This document shows, piece after piece, positions 24,077 through 32,392 of a stretch of 64,000 bases of DNA. Numbering within the stretch: the first letter of the stretch is position 1; the number at the start of each line of letters is the position of its first letter. Under the pieces are notes generated by a model. The model did no database searches. It saw only the letters and a program-made list of their open reading frames with translations, and had not been told where the DNA came from. This DNA comes from Acinetobacter parvus DSM 16617 = CIP 108168. GTDB taxonomy: Bacteria > Pseudomonadota > Gammaproteobacteria > Pseudomonadales > Moraxellaceae. The stretch lies in contig NZ_KB849212.1 in assembly GCF_000368025.1 (NCBI RefSeq), positions 636,978-700,977 of the forward strand, in the 5' to 3' direction. The translations under genes were made by a program, and so were the position numbers.

Positions 24077-24460
24077 TTAAGTAGTTTGCTCAAGTACTTT
24101 CTTGAATAGGTCTTTTTGTTCTTGGCTTGGTTTAGCCGTCTGTAAAGCCATAAGCTGGGACATATCGCCTTGAACCTTGATTTTACCTGTCATGAATGCC
24201 TGCATCGCAGCAGCCATGTCAAACTCAAGGAATACTTTACGTAAAGTTTCCGCATCCATGTTCAAAGTGGTTTTAGCGTTTGGAGATAAACCCTTTTGGA
24301 TTTTACCCGCATCTAAAGCCAACTCTGTATTACCAGCCGCATCTGTAACAACCAAGTTAATCGCTAAATTCGCAAGTGCTGGTGGTAAGTTTAAATCACC
24401 TGCTTCCGCAGTAAGTTTTTCAACAGTTGCAAACCAATCATCAGTTAAAAATGCAGCCAT
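24077..24460 (-). CDS. SCP2 sterol-binding-domain protein
   Basis: A 127-residue single-domain protein of the SCP2 superfamily. Such proteins form a lipid-binding cavity and often carry acyl or sterol-like ligands. The core reads LAINLVVTDAAGNTELALDA, LNMDAETLRKVFLEFDMAAAMQAFMTGKIKVQGDMSQLMAL; the 'GKIKVQGDMS-x-LMAL' segment is the hallmark of the family. There is no signal or membrane segment, so it is cytoplasmic. The ligand is unknown. It is monocistronic, facing mltF across a shared terminator. Confidence 0.88.
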   Translation of the reverse strand: MAAFLTDDWFATVEKLTAEAGDLNLPPALANLAINLVVTDAAGNTELALDAGKIQKGLSPNAKTTLNMDAETLRKVFLEFDMAAAMQAFMTGKIKVQGDMSQLMALQTAKPSQEQKDLFKKVLEQTT

Positions 24461-24749
24461 GATTCTTCCTCAAATGTATTTGTTCAATTTCTTGTGCCAT
24501 CTATCCAGACGACATCAAATGAAGCAATTTGCTTGTGCCCTGTTATAGCATGTAATTTTTAGTTTAGGCTATGCTTTTTTGTACATCGAACCGAATTTTT
24601 TAGATGCTTATTGCTAGCTTTATCGCTTATTGGTCAAAATTTGAATTGTTTGAGTGCAAATCCATTTCCAATAAAAACATAAAAACCGCAATACAGATAT
24701 TCATCATATATTGCGGCGGCATTATTTGTCTTAGTTATGAATGGAGGAA

Positions 24750-25655
24750 TTATTCCGCAGCAAAGCTGAGGTTCACCACATCAAGACGCTTCTTCATTTC
24801 TTCAGGATCTTTCATGTCAAACTCACGTTGCCCATCCAACGCTTCAAAGTCGAATAGCTCACGGTCAGCCAACTGTGATGGAGAAACGTTCTGTAATGCG
24901 CCAAAGATGCTGTGCAGGCGTTTCGGATATTGTCTATCCCACTCACGCAGCATGTCATTGATGATGGCTCGCTGTAAGTTTTCCTGTGAACCACACAGGT
25001 TACACGGAATGATGGGAAACTTACGCAATTCTGCATACTTGATAATGTCTTTTTCCTCAACATAGGCCAAAGGACGAATCAGGATATTCTTTTTATCTGA
25101 AGACAGTAATTTCGGTGGCATCGCTTTCAAACTACCACCATGAAACAGGTTCAGGAAGAACGTGGCCATGATGTCATCACGATGGTGTCCCAACGCGACC
25201 TTGGTCGCACCAATCTCCTGCGCAAAGCCATACAGCGAACCACGGCGCAGGCGTGAACACACGGCACAATAGGTCTTGCCCTCAGGCGTTAAACGCTTGG
25301 TGATGGTATAGGTGTCTTTTTCAAGAATGTAGTAGGGAATGTTGTTCTCTTCCATATAACGTGGCAAAACGTCTTCTGGGAAGCCAGGTTGTTTCTGGTC
25401 CAGGTTGACCGCAACAATATCAAAATTGATGGGTGCAATACGCTTGAACTGCAACAGGATATCCAGCAAGGTGTAGCTGTCCTTACCGCCCGAAACACAG
25501 ACCATGACCTTGTCGCCATCCTCGATCATGTTGTAATCACGAATCGCATGTCCAACTTGACGACGCAGCTTTTTCAACAGGCGATAATATGCCGAACTGG
25601 TCGGAAGTTCAGGCTTGAAATTAAATCCTTGGTTGGACTCGACTGGCGCGTACAT
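24750..25655 (-). CDS. ttcA: tRNA 2-thiocytidine(32) synthetase TtcA
   Basis: A 301-residue ATP-dependent enzyme that thiolates C32 in several tRNAs, using sulfur relayed from a cysteine desulfurase and an Fe-S cluster. The PP-loop VCVSGGKDSYTLLDIL binds ATP. A CxxC pair lies in TYCAVCSRLRRGSLY and a further CxxC in IPCNLCGSQENLQR; these ligate the cluster. The length and the tail (IFGALQNVSPSQLADRELFDF) match E. coli TtcA. It is a single-gene unit. About 95 bp downstream the strand changes; the upstream region contains the DnaA-box-like cluster. Confidence 0.95.
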   Translation of the reverse strand: MYAPVESNQGFNFKPELPTSSAYYRLLKKLRRQVGHAIRDYNMIEDGDKVMVCVSGGKDSYTLLDILLQFKRIAPINFDIVAVNLDQKQPGFPEDVLPRYMEENNIPYYILEKDTYTITKRLTPEGKTYCAVCSRLRRGSLYGFAQEIGATKVALGHHRDDIMATFFLNLFHGGSLKAMPPKLLSSDKKNILIRPLAYVEEKDIIKYAELRKFPIIPCNLCGSQENLQRAIINDMLREWDRQYPKRLHSIFGALQNVSPSQLADRELFDFEALDGQREFDMKDPEEMKKRLDVVNLSFAAE

Positions 25656-25823
25656 AGACGTGATTTACCCATAAACAAAAATACCGCAAGATTTTATCTG
25701 ATTCCGAAAAAATCCGCACCTAAAGAATTTTCCAATTTCCCTGAATCGTCATATTAGAGTTTCATACTGATAAAATTCTGGCCCCGATAAGTAAAAATGG
25801 GCTGGATTGCTTATATTTCAAAC

Positions 25824-25868
25824 TTCTCCACAGTTTTCCACAAAACCTGTGGATAAAATTGTGGATTT
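25824..25868. promoter_or_regulatory. Cluster of four DnaA-box-like 9-mers beside an AT-rich tract
   Basis: Within 45 bp lie TTCTCCACA (25824), TTTTCCACA (25834), TGTGGATAA (25848, a perfect reverse-orientation box) and TGTGGATTT (25860). The next ~240 bp to the transglycosylase gene are extremely AT-rich (poly-A and poly-T runs around 25990-26100) and include a GATC at 25920. This fills the 496-bp gap between ttcA and the transglycosylase. It could titrate DnaA or allow DnaA control of a neighbour. No dnaA, dnaN or gyrB is nearby, so I do not call it oriC. Confidence 0.45.
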
Positions 25869-26151
25869 CTACGCTATTGACAAACTGTTTTTATCTTAAA
25901 ATAAGGCGTTCGATTAGATTGATCATTTTTTAACCAATGTTTTTATTAAAATAAAATCAACATGTTACATAAGTCAATACTTCGATTTTAAAAAAAATAT
26001 TTTAATTTTTTTTGCTGAACATTCGCACAAAATGACTTGATTTTTGTCAGACACTGAAAAATAAAAAAATTGTAGCCAAAGTATTTTTTATGCTTTTTTT
26101 TGTTAAACTACTGTGAAGAACTTAAGCTCATCTTTTGTGAATATTATAACG

Positions 26152-27033
26152 ATGGACAAAACAACTTATTTTTTTGCTCTTTGTTTGGGGTCAATTGGTT
26201 TTTTTCATAGCACAGTATCGACCTCGTATGCTGGGCAGACCATTTATCAATTTAAAGATACCAATGGCACCACTCTGCTGACCAACCGCAAGAAAGCAGA
26301 ATATAATCATTTAAAAGTGGTGAAAGCCACCTATTATCCTGATAGTAACATTCACAGTTATAGTAACTGGGGCGCGAGCGAAGCTTCTGTTCTGCCAAGT
26401 TACAGCCGTAATAAAAACGCATTTGACCAACTGATTCGGCAGGCCGCCCAGCATCATGGCGTTTCAGAGGGTTTGGTTAAGGCCATCATGCATACCGAAT
26501 CTGGCTTTAACATTCATGCACGCTCACCTGTCGGGGCACAGGGCCTGATGCAACTCATGCCTGCAACAGCCCGTCGCTTTAATGTCAGTAATGCCTACGA
26601 TCCACAGCAGAATATTTTTGGTGGGGTTAAATATCTAAGCTGGCTATTAAAACGTTTTAACGGCGACACCCGTCTTGCGATTGCCGCCTATAATGCGGGT
26701 GAAGGCAATGTGGATAAATATGGCGATGTACCACCTTTCCGAGAAACTCGTGATTATGTAAAACGAGTGACCAGTCGCTATCAAAATCTCTATGCATCAG
26801 GTCTGGGCACCCCGCTTTCTGAATCAAAAAGCAATACTCCAAGCGGACAAGTGCTGGCGCAATCCACCAATTACTCCCCGAATATCAGCAATAGTACTGA
26901 ATCCGTACCAACGGCCAAACAGTACAGCCGTCAAATTATCACCTTGTCGGATGGTACTTTCACCGATGCACCAATGGGAACCTATACCACCAGCAATGCC
27001 ACTGCATCTGCCCGAATCCGCTTGAGTGACTAG
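26152..27033 (+). CDS. Periplasmic lytic transglycosylase (SLT domain)
   Basis: A 293-residue exported muramidase-like enzyme. The N-terminus is a signal peptide (YFFALCLGSIGFFHSTVSTSYAG). A short DUF4124-like region (TIYQFKDTNGTTLLTN) follows. The SLT domain reads ASQ-type HHGVSEGLVKAIMHTESGFN (catalytic Glu in TES), SPVGAQGLMQLMPATA and AIAAYNAGEGNVDKYG. ATG 26152 is preferred to a GTG at 26113 because the signal peptide then begins properly, though neither has a good ribosome site. The Ser/Thr-rich tail after residue ~220 looks disordered. It is the second transglycosylase in 4 kb and not homologous in layout to the mltF gene. Confidence 0.88.
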   Translation: MDKTTYFFALCLGSIGFFHSTVSTSYAGQTIYQFKDTNGTTLLTNRKKAEYNHLKVVKATYYPDSNIHSYSNWGASEASVLPSYSRNKNAFDQLIRQAAQHHGVSEGLVKAIMHTESGFNIHARSPVGAQGLMQLMPATARRFNVSNAYDPQQNIFGGVKYLSWLLKRFNGDTRLAIAAYNAGEGNVDKYGDVPPFRETRDYVKRVTSRYQNLYASGLGTPLSESKSNTPSGQVLAQSTNYSPNISNSTESVPTAKQYSRQIITLSDGTFTDAPMGTYTTSNATASARIRLSD

Positions 27034-27248
27034 CAATTTACTCATCTATTCTCATTTTATGATTTTAGCTGTTTTTTTATAAAAAATTTTCTTTTAAGTC
27101 TCTGTTTAAGCGTCAGTTCATCCTTTTATTGATTAAATGTATCCATCCCCATTTTTTTCTTGAATTTTTGGGGTTCACCCTGCATATTAGCATTATGATT
27201 TATAATTTATAAATCAGATCACTTTTTCTTTATAAGAGGGTTTTCTCA

Positions 27249-28154
27249 ATGATGCGGATTGGTTTGTTCTTGCTAACCAACCTCGCGGTACTGGTTGTAG
27301 CTGGCATTATCCTGTCACTCTTCGGTGTCGGTAGTTACCATGGCGCGGGTGGCTTGAATCTAGGCAACCTGATGGTCATCTGTTTTGTCTTTGGTATGGT
27401 GGGTTCTATTATTTCCCTTTTCATGTCGAAGTGGATGGCTAAAAAAACCACTGGGACTGAATTAATCGACCCAAATGCACCTCGTAATCAGGCGGAAGCA
27501 TGGTTATTGCAGGAAGTCGCGCAATTATCGCAACGTGTAGGCATTAAAATGCCTGAAGTTGGTATTTTCCCATCGTACCAATCCAATGCATTTGCAACAG
27601 GTTGGAATAAAAACGATGCGCTGGTTGCCGTTTCCACGGGCTTACTTGAGCGCATGAATAAAGATGAACTTCGTGCCGTACTTGCCCACGAAATCGGACA
27701 CGTTGCCAATGGTGACATGGTGACACTAGCTTTGATTCAAGGTGTGGTCAACGCTTTCGTGATGTTCTTTGCACGTGTTGCAGGTGACTTTATCGACCGT
27801 AACGTGTTTGGTCGTGAAGATGGTGAAGCCCCAGGCCTGGCCTATTTTGCCATTACCATTGTGCTTGACATTCTATTCGGTATTTTGGCCTCTGCCATTG
27901 TGATGTGGTTCTCCCGTCAACGTGAATACCGTGCAGATGAGGCTGGTGCACGTTTGGCAGGTAAACAGGCGATGATCTCTGCCCTGCTTCGTTTACAGGC
28001 GGAATCTGAAATGCCAGACCAGATGCCGAAAGAAATGAAAGCTTTTGCGATTGCGGAAGGTAAGGAACAAGGCTTTAGCTTGGCGGCTTTATTTCACACT
28101 CACCCAACCATTGAACAACGTGTTGCTGCGTTACAGCAATTAAATGTTCAATAA
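27249..28154 (+). CDS. htpX: Membrane-bound zinc protease HtpX
   Basis: A 301-residue M48B metalloprotease of the inner membrane. It removes misfolded membrane proteins alongside FtsH, which is also in this window. Two N-terminal helices (IGLFLLTNLAVLVVAGIIL and LMVICFVFGMVGSIISLFM) are followed by the zinc site LAHEIGHVANGDMVTL, a second pair of helices, and the third ligand region REYRADEAGARLAG. The C-terminal HTHPTIEQRVAAL is typical. AGAGGG precedes ATG 27249. Single gene with a terminator at 28174. Confidence 0.96.
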   Translation: MMRIGLFLLTNLAVLVVAGIILSLFGVGSYHGAGGLNLGNLMVICFVFGMVGSIISLFMSKWMAKKTTGTELIDPNAPRNQAEAWLLQEVAQLSQRVGIKMPEVGIFPSYQSNAFATGWNKNDALVAVSTGLLERMNKDELRAVLAHEIGHVANGDMVTLALIQGVVNAFVMFFARVAGDFIDRNVFGREDGEAPGLAYFAITIVLDILFGILASAIVMWFSRQREYRADEAGARLAGKQAMISALLRLQAESEMPDQMPKEMKAFAIAEGKEQGFSLAALFHTHPTIEQRVAALQQLNVQ

Positions 28155-28173
28155 TCTAAACCAGATAAACGAT

Positions 28174-28201
28174 AAAGCCTCCAAAATGGAGGCTTTGTTT
28201 T
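28174..28201. terminator. Bidirectional terminator, htpX / DUF4112 gene
   Basis: The AAAGCCTCC / GGAGGCTTT hairpin is followed by GTTTTT on the plus strand. The two flanking genes converge on it. Confidence 0.85.
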
Positions 28202-28213
28202 TACCTGCTTCAT

Positions 28214-28804
28214 CTAACCAGCCTTGAAAGACTGATACAGTTGCCATAGATAGCTAAAGCCCGCCCACACGGCAATCACCAATAGAATAAGTACCGCAAT
28301 ACCCAGCAGATCAGGAATCCTTAACCAAATCCAGCTGACGATTGGATTACGCCAAAATGCCGAGGTTTTCTGCTTTTGCTCAAGTGATTCATGCAGGAAT
28401 GGATGCACCACATGGATGTCATTGTATACTTGATATTCCTCACGGATATGCTCATGCACAATGTCCAGTGTCTTGCGGCTCGGACGAATAAACACATCAA
28501 ACAGGGTACCAACAATCGGCACAAAACCCACCAGCATATCCATAATCGCCAGTCTGACCACACCTTTCAGTTTATATTGTGGAACACCCACTTCCCTTGC
28601 CTTTTTAAAGGCGTAGAGCGTCAGGACAAAACCTGCAACATCGCCCGCAAAGGGAATGGTACTGAGCGCAGCATCGGCTCCCAAGCCCTGCTTGGTAAAT
28701 GGAATTCTGACCAGACTATCCATGGTATTGGCAAATTTTGCCAGATCACGTTCCACCGCAATCGCCTGCTGCTGGGTTAATTTTTTTTGTGTTGGACCAG
28801 TCAT
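28214..28804 (-). CDS. DUF4112 membrane protein
   Basis: A 196-residue protein of the DUF4112 family. The conserved N-terminal part reads LAKFANTMDSLVRIPFTKQGLGADAALSTIPFAGDVAGFVLTLYAF, and VGFVPIVGTLFDVFIRPSRKTLDIV follows; both include Pro/Gly-rich membrane hairpins. A final hydrophobic helix lies near the C-terminus (LLGIAVLILLVIAVWAGFSYLW). Function is unknown. It sits downstream of the RND pump gene on the same strand, but a strong hairpin at 28911 separates the two. Confidence 0.85.
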   Translation of the reverse strand: MTGPTQKKLTQQQAIAVERDLAKFANTMDSLVRIPFTKQGLGADAALSTIPFAGDVAGFVLTLYAFKKAREVGVPQYKLKGVVRLAIMDMLVGFVPIVGTLFDVFIRPSRKTLDIVHEHIREEYQVYNDIHVVHPFLHESLEQKQKTSAFWRNPIVSWIWLRIPDLLGIAVLILLVIAVWAGFSYLWQLYQSFKAG

Positions 28805-28910
28805 TCACTCAACCTAAAAACCTTGTTTATGCTTGAGAATAAAGTAGTTTTTAAGCTTTGTCGGTACAATTATTATTACAGTTCAGAATAAAATCGTTGA
28901 AGCAATTAAT

Positions 28911-28947
28911 AATTCAGGTCTATGAGCTTAACTCATAGACCTGAATT
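28911..28947 (-). terminator. 16-bp perfect hairpin after the RND pump gene
   Basis: AATTCAGGTCTATGAG (28911-28926) pairs perfectly with 28932-28947 around a 5-nt loop. It lies 12 bp past the RND stop codon. On the minus strand it is followed by TTATTAATT, a weak T-tract, so termination is likely but may be partial. Confidence 0.7.
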
Positions 28948-28959
28948 TTAAAGACTGTC

Positions 28960-31900
28960 TTATTCAATGGTTTCCAGTTTGTGTTTAGGTTTAAACATAT
29001 TGGCAACCAGTACAAACATAAATGGAATAAAGATCAGCACCAAGACCGTTCCAAAGACCACTCCACCCAAAACACTGATCCCGATTTCCTGACGGCTGAC
29101 CGCACCCGCACCAAAAGCAAAAACCAAGGGAATCACCCCCACGCCAAAAGCAAAGGATGTCATCAGAATCGGGCGTAAACGCAAGCCTGCACCCTGTAAT
29201 GCGGCCTGAATGGCATTTTTCCCTTGTGCCTGTGCCATTGCCGCAAACTCAACAATCAGAATCGCATTTTTACAGGACAGGCCAATGGTGGTCAGCAAGG
29301 CTATCTGGAAATACACATCATTCGGCAAACCAAAACTATGCGCAAAGATAATACTGCCTCCAACCCCCAAGGGAATTGCAGTCATCACCGCCATTGGGAT
29401 ACGCAAGCTCTCATATAGGGCGGCCAAGCATAGGAAAATAAATGCAATGGAGATTAAATATAACCAGATGGCCTGATTGGTTGACTGCTTTTCCTGATAG
29501 GAAAGTCCTGTCCACAATAATCCCAGTCCCTGTTGCTGGCCCACCAACTGCTCAATATCTTTCATGGCCTGTCCAGACGATTGGCCACTGCCCACATTGG
29601 CCTGTAGTTGCAAGGCGCTATAGCCCATATAACGCTGCACAATACTTGGATTCCCTGCCCAGGCAGTATTTGAGAATGAACTGAATGGTACCATCTGGTT
29701 TTGACTGTTGCGGACTGACCATTGATATAAATCTTCTGGTTTGGAACGGAATGGCGCATCACCCTGTAGAATCACCTGCTTAATCCGCCCCCGATCAATA
29801 AAGTCATTTACATAGGTTCCACCCCATGCCGTTGACAAGGTGCTATTGATATCATTCAGGTTCAGGCCATTTGCCAACGCCTGTTTATGGTCAATCTTCA
29901 CATTCAGGGTGGCTTTACTGTCGGTTGACTGCTTGTCCAGATTTTCAAAGCTGGAAAATTTCTGACCGAGCAGCTGTAGTTGCTTAAAGCTTTGATCAAG
30001 GAATTGGTCGCCCTGACCATTCAGGTCCTGAATCCAGAAATCAAGTCCATCAGTTGAACCCAGACCATTTACCGAAGCAGGTAAGCTCACATTAATCTGG
30101 GCATTCGGAAATTGGCTAAAATATTTAAGTGCCCGTTTACGAATGGCTTCGGCAGAGTTTTTCTGTCCCGTGCGTTCATCCCAATGTTTCAGTGCAATAA
30201 AACCCTGTCCTAAGTTTTGCCCTGTACCTGAGTTATTGCGTCCATAACGAATCAGTACTAGCTTGACGTTGTGTTGTTCATTCTGGAGAAAATATTGTCG
30301 AATCAACTCACCCACTTCCTGACTTTTGGACAACGGTGCGCTATCCACCAGCCTAAATTGCACACTTAAGATTCCCTGATCCTCTTTCGGCAGGAAACTG
30401 CTTTGCAAGCCTTTATAAAACAGGGCAAATACCGCAATCAATGCAATAAATATCACCAAAACAGGGGCTTTATAGCGCAATGTGGTCTGGACTAAATTCA
30501 GGTATTTGGTTTTTAAGCGTTCAATTCCGTTATTGAAGTGAACTGCCCATTTTTTAGGTTGATGGTTCGGTTTTAGAATCAAGGCACACAATGCAGGCGT
30601 CAATACCAATGCCACCAGCAGTGACAATATCATGGCAGCAACCAGAGTAATGGAGAACTGGCGATAGATCACGCCAATTGAACCTGCAAAGAAAGACATT
30701 GGAATAAAGACCGCAGTCAGCACCAACGTAATCCCGATCAGTGCCCCGCTGATTTCCTGCATCGACTCAGTGGCGGCCTGCTTGGGAGAGAGATGCTGCT
30801 CATGCATTAATCTTTCCACGTTTTCCACCACCACAATGGCATCATCCACCAACAGACCAATGGCAAGGACCAAAGCAAATAAGGTTAAGGTATTGATACT
30901 AAACCCAAGCAGCTCCAGCACAGCAAAAGTACCGAGAATCACAATCGGTACAGTAATACTGGGAATCAGCGTGGCACGCCAGCTTTGCAGGAACAGGAAC
31001 ATCACCAGAATCACCAGAGCAATGGCCTCAACCAGTGTCTTGACCACTTCCTTGATGGATTCCTGAACAAAAGGTGTGTTGTCCCGTGGATAAACGATTT
31101 TATAGCCAGCAGGCAGTTGGCTGGATAACTCATCCAGCGTCTGGTGAATCAGTTTAGAGGTCTGGATGGCATTGGCGCCCGAAGAAAGCGAAATTCCCAA
31201 ACCTGCCGCTGGATAGCCATTGATGGTGTTAAAAGACTGGTAGTTTTCCGCACCCAACTCAATACGCGCAATATCCTTGAGTAAAACAAAGCTGCCCGAG
31301 ACATTGGATTTAACCACGATTTGCTCGAAGTCCTGAATGGTTTTTAATCGGGAACCTGAAGTCACCTTTGCATTGAGATATTGTCCATCCACCACAGGCA
31401 AGTCACCAATTGCACCCGCGGCAACCTGCGTATTTTGGGTGCTAATCGCTGCAACAATGTCATTGGGGATGAGGTGGTACTGGATCAGTTTATTGGGATC
31501 CAGCCAAATTCGCATGGCATACTGTGAACCAAACACATCGGTTTCACCCACCCCATCAATACGATTTAAATTATCCAGTACATGGGTTGAAAGATAATCA
31601 GATAAGGTGATGTTGGTTGATTTTCCTGTACTGTCATATAACCCCACCACCATGAAAGTATCGCCAAGTGATTTGCTGACATTGACACCCTGACGCTGTA
31701 CGGCATCGGGTAAACGTCGAATCACACCACTGATTTTATTTTGTACCTGAACCTGTGCGGTATCTGGATTGGTGCCATTTTCAAAACTGATGGTAATACG
31801 GCTACGGCCTGAGGCATCACTGGTTGAACTAAAATACAGTAAATGGTCAAGCCCCTGGATTTGCTGTTCCAACACCTGAGTGACGCTCTGCTCAACAGTT

Positions 31901-32067
31901 TTGGCATCTGCGCCACTATAGTTTGTTGAGACGGTAATTTTGGGAGGTGCAATATCAGGATAACGTTCCACAGGTAAGTTGAGAATCGCGAGTATCCCTA
32001 AAGCCATGACGATAATGGCAAGTACACCTGCAAAAATGGGTCGCTCAATAAAAAACTTAGATAGCAC
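28960..32067 (-). CDS. RND-family multidrug efflux permease (HAE1, AcrB type)
   Basis: A 1035-residue inner-membrane proton-driven pump of the AcrB type, usually part of a tripartite system with a periplasmic adaptor and an outer-membrane channel. Diagnostic parts: FFIERPIFAGVLAIIVMALGILAI; the proton-relay Asp pair in AIGLLVDDAIVVVENVERLM; the relay Lys in TIGLSCKNAILIVEFA; and two periplasmic porter repeats. It differs throughout from AdeB, AdeG and AdeJ as I remember them, so I give no symbol. The start is GTG 32067 with GGAA 8 bp upstream. Neither adaptor nor channel gene is adjacent on either side, so it must borrow partners or is a remnant of a larger operon. Substrates unknown. Confidence 0.9.
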   Translation of the reverse strand: MLSKFFIERPIFAGVLAIIVMALGILAILNLPVERYPDIAPPKITVSTNYSGADAKTVEQSVTQVLEQQIQGLDHLLYFSSTSDASGRSRITISFENGTNPDTAQVQVQNKISGVIRRLPDAVQRQGVNVSKSLGDTFMVVGLYDSTGKSTNITLSDYLSTHVLDNLNRIDGVGETDVFGSQYAMRIWLDPNKLIQYHLIPNDIVAAISTQNTQVAAGAIGDLPVVDGQYLNAKVTSGSRLKTIQDFEQIVVKSNVSGSFVLLKDIARIELGAENYQSFNTINGYPAAGLGISLSSGANAIQTSKLIHQTLDELSSQLPAGYKIVYPRDNTPFVQESIKEVVKTLVEAIALVILVMFLFLQSWRATLIPSITVPIVILGTFAVLELLGFSINTLTLFALVLAIGLLVDDAIVVVENVERLMHEQHLSPKQAATESMQEISGALIGITLVLTAVFIPMSFFAGSIGVIYRQFSITLVAAMILSLLVALVLTPALCALILKPNHQPKKWAVHFNNGIERLKTKYLNLVQTTLRYKAPVLVIFIALIAVFALFYKGLQSSFLPKEDQGILSVQFRLVDSAPLSKSQEVGELIRQYFLQNEQHNVKLVLIRYGRNNSGTGQNLGQGFIALKHWDERTGQKNSAEAIRKRALKYFSQFPNAQINVSLPASVNGLGSTDGLDFWIQDLNGQGDQFLDQSFKQLQLLGQKFSSFENLDKQSTDSKATLNVKIDHKQALANGLNLNDINSTLSTAWGGTYVNDFIDRGRIKQVILQGDAPFRSKPEDLYQWSVRNSQNQMVPFSSFSNTAWAGNPSIVQRYMGYSALQLQANVGSGQSSGQAMKDIEQLVGQQQGLGLLWTGLSYQEKQSTNQAIWLYLISIAFIFLCLAALYESLRIPMAVMTAIPLGVGGSIIFAHSFGLPNDVYFQIALLTTIGLSCKNAILIVEFAAMAQAQGKNAIQAALQGAGLRLRPILMTSFAFGVGVIPLVFAFGAGAVSRQEIGISVLGGVVFGTVLVLIFIPFMFVLVANMFKPKHKLETIE

Positions 32068-32392
32068 GGCTGTTCATTCCATGGTTGAAACAGTCAATTT
32101 TTCAAAAACATAAACAAATATGGTGACTTTCAGCCTATGATCGTTACCGAGCTTTCCAGCAAACACCATCTCTATTAACATATCATTGCAAAAAAAAGGA
32201 AATTGCGGAGAAATAATGGATTTTGGAGACTTAAGGGAAATAATTTTAATGTTCATTCCCATTAGAAATTAAGCTGGGCTAATCAATTTAATTTGCTGTG
32301 CAATCAAACACTTCCCAATTTTGAATTGACACATCCTCCACTTAAACCGATATTAGCACGCTTGTTACTCTCTCCCACTGCATTAGAACCAT
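32068..32392. other. Intergenic region between divergent RND and sulfatase-fold genes
   Basis: About 325 bp that should hold two divergent promoters. I see AT-rich sequence and a minus-strand frame of 62 codons with no ribosome site or recognisable content, and no clear operator. No adaptor-protein remnant is visible. Confidence 0.5.

Noticed and set aside
25824..25868. Calling the DnaA-box cluster the chromosomal origin
   Set aside because: None of dnaA, dnaN, recF or gyrB is near, and four boxes with one perfect match are too few to claim oriC.
32074..32262. A 62-codon minus-strand frame just upstream of the RND pump, as a possible leader peptide
   Set aside because: No ribosome site, composition typical of random AT-rich DNA, and no hairpin set that would make it an attenuator.
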